Shown here: piece by piece, positions 45,730 through 55,256 of the stretch
Layout of the letters: each line of letters starts with the position of its first letter
How positions within the stretch are numbered: the first letter of the stretch is position 1
Assembly (NCBI RefSeq): GCF_030408755.1
Contig: NZ_CP047209.1
Span: forward strand, 496,001-560,000
DNA: 64,000 nt
Origin: Corynebacterium felinum
GTDB taxonomy: Bacteria > Actinomycetota > Actinomycetes > Mycobacteriales > Mycobacteriaceae
Direction: 5' to 3'
Made by a program: the position numbers and the translations under genes
The notes under the pieces: generated by a model
Database searches by the model: none
Told to the model about the DNA's origin: nothing
The model's input: the letters and a program-made list of their open reading frames with translations, nothing else

Positions 45730-46496
45730 AGCTTGCGCGCAACAATCCCAATGGCGCTTAAGTTCTTACTGTTGTCCCGAAACACTCGGCGCATATTCAC
45801 GACCCGCTTGCGGGCATTAGGCCAGCGAATTAAGTTGAACACAATTTTAAACACGCGCAGTTTCTCATCCGCGATCAATTGCCGCGGGTGCAACAAGCCC
45901 ATCGGAGCCACTTTAATGGACTCGAGGACAAAACCATGCTGCTCTAAAAGCGCTGCCCACTCCATCTCAGTCAGTGGGCGCGCATTCACTCTAATGCTGC
46001 GGGCAAGGTTCTTTTTCAGCTCCTCAGCAACCTTGTCATCCACATCATTCGGGACAAGTGCCAGCTCATGAATCCCGTAGTGGCCACCAGGGCGTAAAAT
46101 ACGAGCGGCCTCAGAAACAATACTGTTCTTAATTGTTTCTGACTGCATTGACAGCATCGCTTCACCGACAACAACATCGCACACGGCGTCGTCAAGCCCA
46201 GTTGCAGCCGCAGAACCGCACACAATCCGCGCACCCCCTAACTGTTGACGCAGCTGAGCAACCGCATTCTCATCCTCATCAATGCCGGTATACGTCCGTG
46301 GCCCATGAAGAAGAATGCTCTTCGCCGTCACACCTAAACCCGGGGCAAGCTCAACAACATCCTTATTTTTAAGATTGAGCTGATTAAGCATCCATTGGGA
46401 CAACGCCACACCACCAGGGCGCAAAACCTTCTTGCCCAACTTTGCAAGCAACCAGTGCCCTTGAAGATGATCAATATCGCGCGCACGCTTATTCAT
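45726..46496 (-). CDS. SAM-dependent methyltransferase
   Basis: 256 residues from ATG 46496 (GGGAG seven bases upstream). Class I methyltransferase fold: motif I VVELAPGLGVTAKSIL, motif II TGIDEDENA, and RILRPGGHYGIHEL. The substrate is not predictable. It is divergent from an ABC exporter pair with a DtxR-like palindrome between them, so a metal-regulated small-molecule pathway is possible. Confidence 0.75.
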   Translation of the reverse strand: MNKRARDIDHLQGHWLLAKLGKKVLRPGGVALSQWMLNQLNLKNKDVVELAPGLGVTAKSILLHGPRTYTGIDEDENAVAQLRQQLGGARIVCGSAAATGLDDAVCDVVVGEAMLSMQSETIKNSIVSEAARILRPGGHYGIHELALVPNDVDDKVAEELKKNLARSIRVNARPLTEMEWAALLEQHGFVLESIKVAPMGLLHPRQLIADEKLRVFKIVFNLIRWPNARKRVVNMRRVFRDNSKNLSAIGIVARKL

Positions 46497-46512
46497 AACA
46501 CCACTCCCAACT

Positions 46513-46526
46513 TTAGGCATACCTAA
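46513..46526. promoter_or_regulatory. DtxR-like palindrome
   Basis: TTAGGCATACCTAA is a perfect inverted repeat outside its four central bases and resembles the core of the DtxR box (TTAGGTTAGCCTAACCTAA, about 13 of 19 by eye on the minus strand). It lies 17 bases before the methyltransferase ATG. Confidence 0.45.
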
Positions 46527-46679
46527 CATATTTAAATGTAGTCGCTGATCAGACGAAAAAACAGAGGAACTTGATCACACAGGCACACAGCACGCCACAG
46601 GGAAAGTCGTGGTGCATACCCCCCTGAAAGAAAAGACTTATGACCATTGTGCGCACGAGAAAACGATACATTAGTTTTT

Positions 46680-48350
46680 ATGGTTCAACTGATGCGTTTT
46701 TTGTGCAAGAGGCGTGCGATCACCTCATTGTGGTGGTTTAATGCAGCACGACTATACCCATTAAAAACCATATTCTTGGGAGTATGCGCCTGTGTCCAAG
46801 CGGCGGCAGGAGTGTTGATTTTCCCGCTGCTAGGATTCGTGATTGAGGGTTTCAGTACCCATTCTGGGCCGAATGTCACTCGTATCATCCTTGCAGTATC
46901 CGTGGTGACAATCCCCACCTTCCTGCTTCCGATCACCACCCTCGTGGCACGACAACTCAACTACGATCTTCTCGCTTTGGGTAAAGAATCTATTGTCAGC
47001 GCTTCACTGCATACCGATGGGCAAGCGCGCGCCTTAGCGCTCGATTCTGATCTCCGCCAATGGTGGTTTCGCGAAAGCACCGATCTTGCGGTCATGATCG
47101 TTGGTATGCGCGTGGCCGCACTCGTGGGATTTATAACGGTGGCGCACTGGAATATCTTCGCAGCCATCAGCGTGAGCGCTGCTTTTATACTCAATGGCAA
47201 TATCTTTCAACGCTGGATGGTCGCCGACATTGCTGAGCACGACCTCGATGATCGGGCGTCGACAAGCATCTTTCATGCTGTGACCACAAACCGCAACGGG
47301 GAATTCCTCCACTTCGGTGCCTACGGTTTTCTCGCACAACTTTATGGTCAACACATGCGCAGCCGCATACGCAAAGCAACCCGTGCGCGGGGAAAGCAGC
47401 TCGTGATGCTCGGGCTGAGCACAGCACTTGTGGTGGTGGCGCTGAGCTATGTGTGCCTGCAACTTACAGCGGATATCGCAGCGGGTACACGAAGCGTGGG
47501 ACTTGTAGTCACCGTGATTCCCGCTTTTCTTGCACTCGCCGGGGCAGGGCCAACAGGCGATGCCGGCGTTGCAGTGCACAAGGCGCAAAAAACACTGAAA
47601 AATATTGTGCGCATGCACAATCGCGACACTCAGCAAATGACTGTAGTCGGCGAGGAAAAAGACCTAGAAACGTCCGGTGCATCAGACCTAGCAGTGATGG
47701 CGAAAAACCTGAGTGTGCGCATCGGCGAGAAAACAATTGTGCGCGATATAAACGTGGAGTTTCGGGAGGGCGAATTTATCGGCGTGGTTGGGCACAACGG
47801 TGCCGGAAAAACAACCCTGCTGCGCACACTTGCAGGGCTTATCCCGCCAGCATCCGGGACATTAACAGTGCGCCATGCTGCGGCGATGGTACTCCAAGAC
47901 CCGCCGCGCTTCCCACTTGCGCTCGCAGAAAGCTCACTACACCACGAGATGAACTTAAGCACAATTCTTCCACGCTACGGCCTTGACTCAGACTGCGATC
48001 CCCGCGCGGGATTATCGGGCGGGCAGTGGCAACGCCTCGCGCTCGCTAGGGCGCACGCAGCCGTGGAAACAGGGCGCAGACTATTGCTTCTTGATGAGCC
48101 TTTTGCAGCGTTAGATGTGGACGCCGAGCAGCGTGTTGCCGCAACACTCGATGAGCTGCGCCAGCGCTATCCGCAACTGACAATCGTGCTGTCCACGCAC
48201 CGATTAGGGATACTTGCCCACGCTGATCGTGTCCTAGTTCTGTCGCAGGGAAGGATCAGTGAAATGGGTTCGCATGATCAATTGATGGCGAAAGCAGGTG
48301 ACTATGCCGCAACTTTTCAGCAACAAAAACGCAGCATCCATGGCACGTAG
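46680..48350 (+). CDS. ABC exporter subunit, first of a heterodimer
   Basis: 556 residues from ATG 46680 (a TACATT box seven bases upstream suggests a leaderless mRNA). Six membrane segments occupy the N-terminal ~320 residues; the ATPase half has Walker A GHNGAGKTT, signature LSGGQWQR, Walker B LLLLDEP and H-loop STHRLG. Fused permease-ATPase layout like CydD/IrtA. The substrate is unknown. Confidence 0.82.
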   Translation: MVQLMRFLCKRRAITSLWWFNAARLYPLKTIFLGVCACVQAAAGVLIFPLLGFVIEGFSTHSGPNVTRIILAVSVVTIPTFLLPITTLVARQLNYDLLALGKESIVSASLHTDGQARALALDSDLRQWWFRESTDLAVMIVGMRVAALVGFITVAHWNIFAAISVSAAFILNGNIFQRWMVADIAEHDLDDRASTSIFHAVTTNRNGEFLHFGAYGFLAQLYGQHMRSRIRKATRARGKQLVMLGLSTALVVVALSYVCLQLTADIAAGTRSVGLVVTVIPAFLALAGAGPTGDAGVAVHKAQKTLKNIVRMHNRDTQQMTVVGEEKDLETSGASDLAVMAKNLSVRIGEKTIVRDINVEFREGEFIGVVGHNGAGKTTLLRTLAGLIPPASGTLTVRHAAAMVLQDPPRFPLALAESSLHHEMNLSTILPRYGLDSDCDPRAGLSGGQWQRLALARAHAAVETGRRLLLLDEPFAALDVDAEQRVAATLDELRQRYPQLTIVLSTHRLGILAHADRVLVLSQGRISEMGSHDQLMAKAGDYAATFQQQKRSIHGT

Positions 48351-50088
48351 CAGCATGCGAGCGCGAGTGCTTTTCTTAGTGCATCTCGCCTGGCAGGCAC
48401 ACCCAGTTGCGCTGATAGGCAGCCTTGTTGAGGTGGCTAGTGGGTTAGTTGTGTTTGCCCAAGCATGGCTAATTTATAGCATTGTTGCTGCGCTTGTCGA
48501 CGCCGCCACCAGCCGCGCTGTGATGCTCGCGCTGATTCTCGCAGCGGTCACCGGCATGACCCTATTACTGCAGGCGGCAGGAACCACCGCGCGGCTGCGC
48601 CTCGTGGATGCTGTCACCAGTACCATCAACAACACCGTTATCCGTGAGTTAGGAACGGTGGGAACGATCGATGAGCTAAACACCACAGCGCGAGTCGAGT
48701 TTCTGAGCATGATCCACCAGCAGCAAGGATCGGTCGGCCGAAGTGTGAATACCTGGCTTATTGGCGTAGTGAACCTCACCAATGTGATCAGCCTGCTGGT
48801 AGCAGCAACGCTGATACACCTCAGCTTGCTCATTGTGCCCCTTGCTGCTCTTCCACAGCTCTACCTCGGCCTAAACGGGCAACGAAAAAGTGAAGATGCC
48901 CTCGAAAAATCCGCCCCACACGGCGTTGAGCTTGACCGCCTACTGGAGCCGCTCACGCACAGTCATGGAGGAGATGAACTTCGCTTAAGTAGAGCAGGGG
49001 AGTACTACCGCAGTATCGTTGCGCGCACGACCTACAGGTGGCTTGAACGACAACGCTTAGCAACTTCACGCGCCTGCGCCCAAGAACTGGTCGGAGCTGT
49101 CATTCAGGCAGGAGGGCTCGGAGTGGCGTTATATCTTCTACTGCGTGAAGCACAAAGCCCAGATGCTGCGGCGATGGTATCTTCGGCAATTTTTGTGTTG
49201 GTACGCCTTGCTGCCACAGGTGCACTCGTGCACCACACCCTAAAAATGCTGATGAAATCCGACCGAGCAGTAGCTCGATTGTGCGCACTTCTTGCTGAAC
49301 CTTTAAGCCAATTGCCCAAACCAATCCCCGCACAGGCGGGAATAAGCGTGAAAAACCTGCGCTACCGATACTCCCTAGATCAACCCTGGGCATTAGATGA
49401 TCTCACCTGCGACATCCCGCTAGGCAGCACTGTTGCGGTGGTGGGGGAAAACGGTTCTGGAAAATCCACCTTCGGCGCCCTCCTTCTTGGGCTGCGCACC
49501 CCCACGAGTGGAACAGTGAGCATTCCACCAAAAAGTTCGTATGCCTTTGTTCCCCAAGAACCAGCACGTCTAACAGCCACGGTTTTTCATAATGTGGGGA
49601 TAGGTGCCGTATCCGGAAAAACCGTTGTGTGCACTGAAAACCAAATAGAAGAAGCACTGGGGAAAGTGCAGTACACACTGCCTGCCCACAAGGGTGCGCT
49701 CATGGATACTTTCTTAGTCCCGCAGCGCGAGCACACCGATGCATCGTGTCTGGCACCTTCAGGTGGGCAATGGAAAAGAATCGGCATTGCCCGAGCATTA
49801 CTGCGTGAACACGCCACCATCCAAGTATTCGATGAAGCCAATGCGGCACTCGACCCTGAAGGAGCAACGCTCATAGCTCAGACCATTGAGGCAAGTCCCG
49901 TGCCAGAAAACAGCATCCGCATTGTGATCACCCATAATCTTGGTACCGCGCGCACCGCCGATCAGATCTTGGTACTCCACCGCTCGAAACTCGTGGGCAG
50001 CGGAACACATGAACAACTCATGCGCCCTGGAGTCTGCCCACACTACGTGCAGCTATACCGCGCCCAAGAACGCGGCTATGACCAGTAG
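48304..50088 (+). CDS. ABC exporter subunit, second of a heterodimer
   Basis: 594 residues from ATG 48304 (AGGTG upstream), overlapping the first subunit gene by 47 bases; ATG 48340 is an alternative. Six membrane segments, then an ATPase with Walker A GENGSGKST, Q-loop FVPQEPARLT, signature PSGGQWKR and Walker B IQVFDEANAALD, in which the usual catalytic Glu after the Walker B Asp is kept but the motif is less hydrophobic. Works with the preceding protein. Confidence 0.82.
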   Translation: MPQLFSNKNAASMARSSMRARVLFLVHLAWQAHPVALIGSLVEVASGLVVFAQAWLIYSIVAALVDAATSRAVMLALILAAVTGMTLLLQAAGTTARLRLVDAVTSTINNTVIRELGTVGTIDELNTTARVEFLSMIHQQQGSVGRSVNTWLIGVVNLTNVISLLVAATLIHLSLLIVPLAALPQLYLGLNGQRKSEDALEKSAPHGVELDRLLEPLTHSHGGDELRLSRAGEYYRSIVARTTYRWLERQRLATSRACAQELVGAVIQAGGLGVALYLLLREAQSPDAAAMVSSAIFVLVRLAATGALVHHTLKMLMKSDRAVARLCALLAEPLSQLPKPIPAQAGISVKNLRYRYSLDQPWALDDLTCDIPLGSTVAVVGENGSGKSTFGALLLGLRTPTSGTVSIPPKSSYAFVPQEPARLTATVFHNVGIGAVSGKTVVCTENQIEEALGKVQYTLPAHKGALMDTFLVPQREHTDASCLAPSGGQWKRIGIARALLREHATIQVFDEANAALDPEGATLIAQTIEASPVPENSIRIVITHNLGTARTADQILVLHRSKLVGSGTHEQLMRPGVCPHYVQLYRAQERGYDQ

Positions 50089-50284
50089 TGGATCTTCCAC
50101 AAGGGATGAGAGGACAGTCAATCTTTAAAAGACCCGCGCTACAAAAGCCTACGGTGTAACCACATTGGGTAAATCTAGGATTCAGATCAGTTCACTGTTT
50201 TTATTTCCTTTCGGATTCTCAACTAGGCGCTGCGGGGTTGTTTGTGGCGGGTGTGTCACAGGTGCACTGCTTGCACACATTGGG

Positions 50285-50578
50285 GTAACTCGACTCTTTC
50301 CCCTTTTAAGTCTTTGTATCTACAACACAAGCGCGTTTTGGTCGAGAAAGCTTCCACAATGAGGGACCCCGCGAAGGTGTTTCCTCGTGTGCACGAGCGA
50401 ACTCGACCTTTCCTTTTCAAAGGGGGAAGAAACAGGGCAGTGCGCACTGATTGGTCGAGAAACCTCCCACACGGCACAACACTAGGTGTAGATACAGTTT
50501 CGGCAGATGCGCGCTTACTCGACTCTTTCCCCACGCTGTGGTGATTACACGCAGTGCGGGAAAGAAAGGTCGAGAAAC
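50285..50578. repeat. Array D: three CTCGAC-N45/46-GTCGAG units (ABC-trmL gap)
   Basis: CTCGAC starts at 50289, 50403 and 50518; GTCGAG at 50341, 50454 and 50569 (distances 52, 51, 51). Units begin ACTCGACTCTTTCCCC or ACTCGACCTTTCC and end GGTCGAGAAA. The internal sequence is unlike the G/T-rich arrays. It lies between convergent genes; the rest of 50089-50778 shows nothing I can name. Confidence 0.9.
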
Positions 50579-50778
50579 CGCTACGAGTAACCATCCCTAG
50601 GGAAAAGCTGAGCTGGCACTGAAACCATCAGTACGCAGGAAAACAGGACAGGACTTAAGAGCTCATGCGTTTTACTTAGGCGATCGGACATGACCGAAGT
50701 GGTAACACGTGGACACACAGCACAGGCGAGTACCAGTGGCAGGTTCACCTTGATGTATGAAAACTAAGCCAACTGGGC

Positions 50779-51246
50779 TTAAATCCCGATGAAACCTAGC
50801 TGGCGCCACGCCTCATAGGTGGCCACCGCAGCCGCATTAGACAAATTCATGGACCGTCGGCCCGCAAGCATGGGGATGCGCACCCTGGCGGTGATGCGGG
50901 GGTGGGCAAGTGTGTGTTCACTGAGCCCCGTGGGTTCAGTTCCGAAAAGCAGAATATCGCCGGGTTGGTACTCCACCTCGTCATAGGACAGTTCGCCCTG
51001 AGTAGTGAAAGCAAAAACGCGGGCGTTGGGGAGGGCGTCGAAAAGCGCTTCAAGATTTTCGTGAACACTCACATCGGCAAGGTCATGGTAATCGAGCCCC
51101 GCGCGGCGCAGATTCTTTTCCTCCATATTGAACCCCAGCGGGCCCGCCAAGTGGAGGTGAGCGCCGGTACCTGCGCACATGCGGATAGCGTTGCCGGTGT
51201 TCGGGGGGATACAGGGTTGGTCGAAGACGACGTGGACGAATGGCAT
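50779..51246 (-). CDS. trmL: tRNA (cytidine(34)-2'-O)-methyltransferase
   Basis: 155-residue SPOUT methyltransferase with the three family motifs: NTGNAIRMCAGTGAHLHLAGPLGF (first motif, residues 17-40, only partly quoted as NTGNAIRMCAG), LLFGTEPTGLSE and IPMLAGRRSMNLSNAAAVATYE. It modifies the wobble base of certain leucine tRNAs. It is divergent from the antiporter gene across 33 bases. Confidence 0.9.
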   Translation of the reverse strand: MPFVHVVFDQPCIPPNTGNAIRMCAGTGAHLHLAGPLGFNMEEKNLRRAGLDYHDLADVSVHENLEALFDALPNARVFAFTTQGELSYDEVEYQPGDILLFGTEPTGLSEHTLAHPRITARVRIPMLAGRRSMNLSNAAAVATYEAWRQLGFIGI

Positions 51247-51279
51247 AAAAAGTAATCATAGTAACTAGGATTGGGGATT

Positions 51280-52893
51280 ATGCCAGAGGAGTTTTTATTA
51301 CCCGCAATCGTTGCCATTATTGGTGGGCTTGGTGCCTCGGCCGTGAGACTCCCACCACTTGTGGGTTTCCTCGGCGCGGGCTTTGTGCTCAGCGCCATGG
51401 GTTTTGAGCATATTCCTGGTGTGGGGGAGTTGGGTGAAGTTGGTGTGGCAATTTTGCTGTTCACCATTGGTTTGCACCTCGATATATCCACGCTGACGAA
51501 AGTGCGCATCGTGGGCACGGCGGTGGGGCATGCCGCGCTCAATATTGTGGTGTATGCCGTGATTTTGGCGGGGCTTTCCTTTCTGCCCTTTGCGCTTTTT
51601 GCAGGCACTGGCATTGCGGCGTTTTTGCTGATCGGTTTGGCTAGTTCGTTTTCTTCCACGGTGTTTGTGATGGCACTTTTGGAAGATTCTGGGCGTATCC
51701 GCTCGCGTGTGGGTCAGATCGCGGTGGGTGTTTTGGTGTTGCAAGATATCTTCGCGGTGGTGTTTCTCGTGCTGGCGAGTGGTAAAACACCTCAGCCGTG
51801 GGCTTACTTGTTGCTGCTGTTGCCGCTGATTCGCCCTGTGGTGCGTCAATTGCCGGATCGTGTGTACCGCATGGAATTGCTGGTGTTAGCTGGCGTTACT
51901 ATCGCAATTGGTGCGTATGCGTTGTTTGAGCTGGCTGGTTTGTCGGGCACTTTCGGTGCGCTGGTGATGGGTTTGGTTTTGGCTGGTCATCCCATTGCGG
52001 GGCGTTTGTTTAAGGGTCTGACTAGTGTGCGTGAGCTGCTGCTGGTGGGTTTTTTCATTGAGATTGGTTTGGGCGGTGTTCCTGATCTTGGTGGTTTTAT
52101 TGCGGCAGGTATTTTGCTGGCGTTGTTGCCTTTGAAGGCGCTGATGTTTGTTGGTGTGTTGTATAAGGTGGGGATGTCGCGGCGTACGTCGGTGTTGACG
52201 GCGGGTGCGTTGGCGAATTATTCGGAGTTTGGTTTGATTGTGGCTACGTTGGCGGCGTCGCGAGGCATGCTGGATTCTTCGTGGGTGCAGGTGATGGCGC
52301 TGGCTGTTGCGGGTTCTTTTGTGCTTAGTGCGATTGCATCGTTGAAGATGGATCTGTTTTTTGAGCGTTTGGTGGAGATGTTGCCGGCGCGTGATCCGTC
52401 GCGTTTGGCTGCGGGTGAGCGTCCGCTGGAGATTGGTGGTGTGGATGCGATTATTTTGGGTATGGGTCGAGTCGGCGCGGGTGCGTATAAGCAGCTGACT
52501 GAGAAATATGGGTTGACTGTTGCCGGCATTGAGCATGATGAGGATCGGGTGCGTGATATGCGCGCCCGCGGCTATATTGTTTTCCAGGGCGATGCGACTG
52601 ATCCGGAGTTGTGGGCGCGGATGCGCGCTAGTCAGCATGAGCCGCGGTTGTTGGTGCTGGCGATGCCTGATCATGATGCGAATTTGGGTGCGTTGAATAT
52701 TTTGCGTGCGCAGGGTTCAACGATGGTGACTGCGGCGATTGCGAAATACAATTTCAAGACTCAGCAGCTGAGTGATTTTGGTGTCGACGCAAGCGTGAAC
52801 TTGTATTCCGGTGCTGGTACTGAGCTTGCCGACGTCGCCTTCCGCGCCATGGTTGAGTGCGAAAGCTGCCACTTTAACTCCGAAGATGACTAA
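51280..52893 (+). CDS. KefB/KefC-type cation:proton antiporter with TrkA-N domain
   Basis: 537 residues from ATG 51280 (an in-frame TTG at 51271 is possible). About twelve membrane segments (CPA2 fold: VGFLGAGFVLSAMGFEHIPG, AILLFTIGLHLD, LASSFSSTVFVMALLED) are followed by a TrkA-N nucleotide-binding domain at ~385-520 (DAIILGMGRVGAGAYKQL, with Asp/Glu at strand 2). Probably potassium or sodium efflux regulated by NAD(H). Confidence 0.88.
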   Translation: MPEEFLLPAIVAIIGGLGASAVRLPPLVGFLGAGFVLSAMGFEHIPGVGELGEVGVAILLFTIGLHLDISTLTKVRIVGTAVGHAALNIVVYAVILAGLSFLPFALFAGTGIAAFLLIGLASSFSSTVFVMALLEDSGRIRSRVGQIAVGVLVLQDIFAVVFLVLASGKTPQPWAYLLLLLPLIRPVVRQLPDRVYRMELLVLAGVTIAIGAYALFELAGLSGTFGALVMGLVLAGHPIAGRLFKGLTSVRELLLVGFFIEIGLGGVPDLGGFIAAGILLALLPLKALMFVGVLYKVGMSRRTSVLTAGALANYSEFGLIVATLAASRGMLDSSWVQVMALAVAGSFVLSAIASLKMDLFFERLVEMLPARDPSRLAAGERPLEIGGVDAIILGMGRVGAGAYKQLTEKYGLTVAGIEHDEDRVRDMRARGYIVFQGDATDPELWARMRASQHEPRLLVLAMPDHDANLGALNILRAQGSTMVTAAIAKYNFKTQQLSDFGVDASVNLYSGAGTELADVAFRAMVECESCHFNSEDD

Positions 52894-52937
52894 TCGGGGT
52901 GTGTTCTTTGGCATCGGTCGTGGAATAATTACTTTCC

Positions 52938-53786
52938 ATGACTGCAACCAAGCTTGACGGCAATCTTTACCGCGATGAAATTTTTTCTGATCTTGCTTCT
53001 CGTGTGGCTGCGCTGCGTGAGAAGGGAATTGTTCCAGGGCTGGCAACGGTGCTGGTGGGGGATGATCCGGCTTCGCATTCTTATGTGAAGATGAAGCACC
53101 GTGACTGCGAGCAGATTGGCGTGCGTTCCATTCGTCGGGATCTGCCTGCGGATATTACTCAGGAGCAATTGCATCAGGTGATTGATGAGCTCAATGCTGA
53201 TCCTGAGTGCACTGGTTATATTGTGCAGTTGCCGTTGCCGAAGCATTTGGATGAGAATGCGGTGCTAGAGCGTATCGACCCAGCCAAAGATGCCGATGGT
53301 TTACACCCAGTGAACTTGGGCAAGTTGGTGCTCAATGAGCCAGCACCACTGCCATGTACCCCTAACGGTGCGATTCATTTGCTCAAGCGTTTCGGTGTAG
53401 AGACTGCCGGTAAGAAGGTGGTTGTGATTGGTCGCGGTGTCACTGTTGGCCGTCCGATCGGTTTGATGCTGACTCGCCGCTCAGAAAACGCCACTGTTAC
53501 CTTGTGCCACACAGGTACGAAGGATTTGAAGGCGGAAACCCTTCAAGCGGACATCATTGTGGCGGCAGCAGGCGTTGGCCACATGCTGACCGCTGACATG
53601 GTTGCCCCAGGTGCGGCTGTTTTAGATGTGGGTGTGTCGCGCGTAAACGGAAAGCTTTTAGGCGACGTGCACCCCGACGTATGGGATGTCGCTGGTTTTG
53701 TTTCCCCTAACCCAGGTGGTGTGGGTCCTTTGACCCGTGCTTTCTTGGTGCGAAACGTTGTTGAGCGCGCGGAGCAACAAGCCTAA
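52938..53786 (+). CDS. folD: Bifunctional methylenetetrahydrofolate dehydrogenase/cyclohydrolase
   Basis: 282 residues. The substrate motif is [16 protein letters not shown] with the catalytic Lys, [10 protein letters not shown] follows, and the NADP site is [16 protein letters not shown]; the C-terminal [12 protein letters not shown] is the second signature. It makes 10-formyl-THF for purine synthesis and one-carbon units. Confidence 0.96.
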   Translation: MTATKLDGNLYRDEIFSDLASRVAALREKGIVPGLATVLVGDDPASHSYVKMKHRDCEQIGVRSIRRDLPADITQEQLHQVIDELNADPECTGYIVQLPLPKHLDENAVLERIDPAKDADGLHPVNLGKLVLNEPAPLPCTPNGAIHLLKRFGVETAGKKVVVIGRGVTVGRPIGLMLTRRSENATVTLCHTGTKDLKAETLQADIIVAAAGVGHMLTADMVAPGAAVLDVGVSRVNGKLLGDVHPDVWDVAGFVSPNPGGVGPLTRAFLVRNVVERAEQQA

Positions 53787-53810
53787 TTCGCAGAAAGCGT
53801 GATCAGAAAA

Positions 53811-54152
53811 ATGCCCGCAGTGCCTACGCCCCCAGCCTCCCCGCTGGATAATCCTCATGATGTGAATCTGCTACCGTCGCGCATTCCGCGCCCGCTGCAG
53901 ATTGCCGCAGTGGTGGTGTTTGTGTTGGGTGTGCTTGCCTCGGGTATTTTTTCGTTCACGGAACATTGGCGTCGAGCCACATTTACCCTAGGGGTAGCGT
54001 TGCTCTGGCTGTCGGTACTGCGCTTGACTTGCGACTCAAAGATTTTGGGCGTGTTAGCGGTGCGCTCGCGCACTTTTGATGCGCTCTATACCGCCCTGGG
54101 CGGTTCCCTGATGATTTTCCTTTCCTCCTCCGTGGACTCCTTGGGCAGCTAA
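53811..54152 (+). CDS. DUF3017 membrane protein
   Basis: 113 residues from ATG 53811 (GTG 53799 is an alternative). Three membrane segments (LQIAAVVVFVLGVLASGIFS, FTLGVALLWLSVLRL, ALGGSLMIFLSSSV) with the short loop containing AVRSRTFD, as in the DUF3017 proteins that follow folD in corynebacteria and mycobacteria. Function unknown. Confidence 0.82.
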   Translation: MPAVPTPPASPLDNPHDVNLLPSRIPRPLQIAAVVVFVLGVLASGIFSFTEHWRRATFTLGVALLWLSVLRLTCDSKILGVLAVRSRTFDALYTALGGSLMIFLSSSVDSLGS

Positions 54153-54160
54153 AACATCAT

Positions 54161-55132
54161 TTAAGCTGTGCGTTTGTGGTGGTTTTGTAGTATTTTGCGC
54201 AGGTGGTAGATGATGGGGTGGTTGAGGGGGTCGAGGTTGGGGATGTCGTTTCTACTTAGGCTGGGGTCTACTTCTTCTGGGTGGTAGCGGATGATGATGT
54301 AGCCGTGGTTTTGGATGATTTTTTCTCGGTAGCGTTCGTTTTCAAGCGCGTGGTAGTTGTTGCGGGTTTTAGCTCTGCCGTCGATTTCTATCCCGATGAA
54401 TCCATTGACTACGATGTCAATCCGGTAGCTTTGGACTGGTACTTGGATTTCGATGCTGGTTAGTTCAGGGATGCGGTCGAATACGCTTTCAATCAGGCGG
54501 CGTGCTTTGGTTTCATACAGGCTTTCGCTGCCTTCTTGTGCAGTTGCTAATAGCTCTAAGGCGCGGGGTTTGCCTGTGATGCTGGGCATGGATTTAATCT
54601 CTGCATATGCTTGGATTTTAGAAATCCTCCGATGGTAAAACGCTGCTTCGATAAATGTCATGGCGGTGTCTTCGTCTTCTTCTTTAGCTACTAGGTCTAC
54701 GAATGTGCGTGGAATAGTGGTGACGCGGATGCCGTTTTCTTCCATGATGTCTTTTTCCGGTAGCAGTCTGGATGTGTAGGTGGCGTAGGGGCTGCGTTGG
54801 TTTTTTGCTGGGGGTTTCATGGTGCCGGGAAGAGTAAGCTGCACGGTGACAAAATCAGTGGTGTTTGAGATAAAGGGGATGCCTAACACGCAGGCGGCTG
54901 CCCTGCCGGTTAAGACTGCCGAACGTGATGTTGACGCTACGGCGTAGCAGCGCATCAGATTGCGTCTGCTGGGTACTAGACGGTGAAAAACCGCAGAATT
55001 AATTGCTTGGGTTGAGGCTAGTTTGGTGATGCTGCTTGTGGTGTCGTGTGTGGTTTTCCGCAGGTTGATCAATGCATGGAATGGGAGGGGGTTATTTAGC
55101 CCACAGGTGATGTTGTAGGAATTGGTGGTCAT
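54161..55132 (-). CDS. DUF559 (Vsr-like fold) protein
   Basis: About 323 residues from ATG 55132; a GTG at 55210 would add 26. The N-terminal part resembles AbiEi-type proteins (SAVLTGRAAACVLGIPFI, TTIPRTFVDLV). The C-terminal DUF559 domain (~215-310) has the PD-(D/E)xK pattern: RIDIVV, GIEIDGRAK and YREKIIQNHGYIIIRYHPEEV. Such proteins are common in actinobacteria and of unproven function; nuclease activity is inferred from the fold. It lies next to array E. Confidence 0.7.
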   Translation of the reverse strand: MTTNSYNITCGLNNPLPFHALINLRKTTHDTTSSITKLASTQAINSAVFHRLVPSRRNLMRCYAVASTSRSAVLTGRAAACVLGIPFISNTTDFVTVQLTLPGTMKPPAKNQRSPYATYTSRLLPEKDIMEENGIRVTTIPRTFVDLVAKEEDEDTAMTFIEAAFYHRRISKIQAYAEIKSMPSITGKPRALELLATAQEGSESLYETKARRLIESVFDRIPELTSIEIQVPVQSYRIDIVVNGFIGIEIDGRAKTRNNYHALENERYREKIIQNHGYIIIRYHPEEVDPSLSRNDIPNLDPLNHPIIYHLRKILQNHHKRTA

Positions 55133-55256
55133 ATTTTTATCAGAACACACCTTCAGCAGGTTCGCATGTCGAGAGTGAAAAAATGTCCTTTTGCCTGTGG
55201 ATAACTTCACTTCCTGGTTTCACTGAAGCTTGTCAATACAGGCTTTCGCCCAGGGG

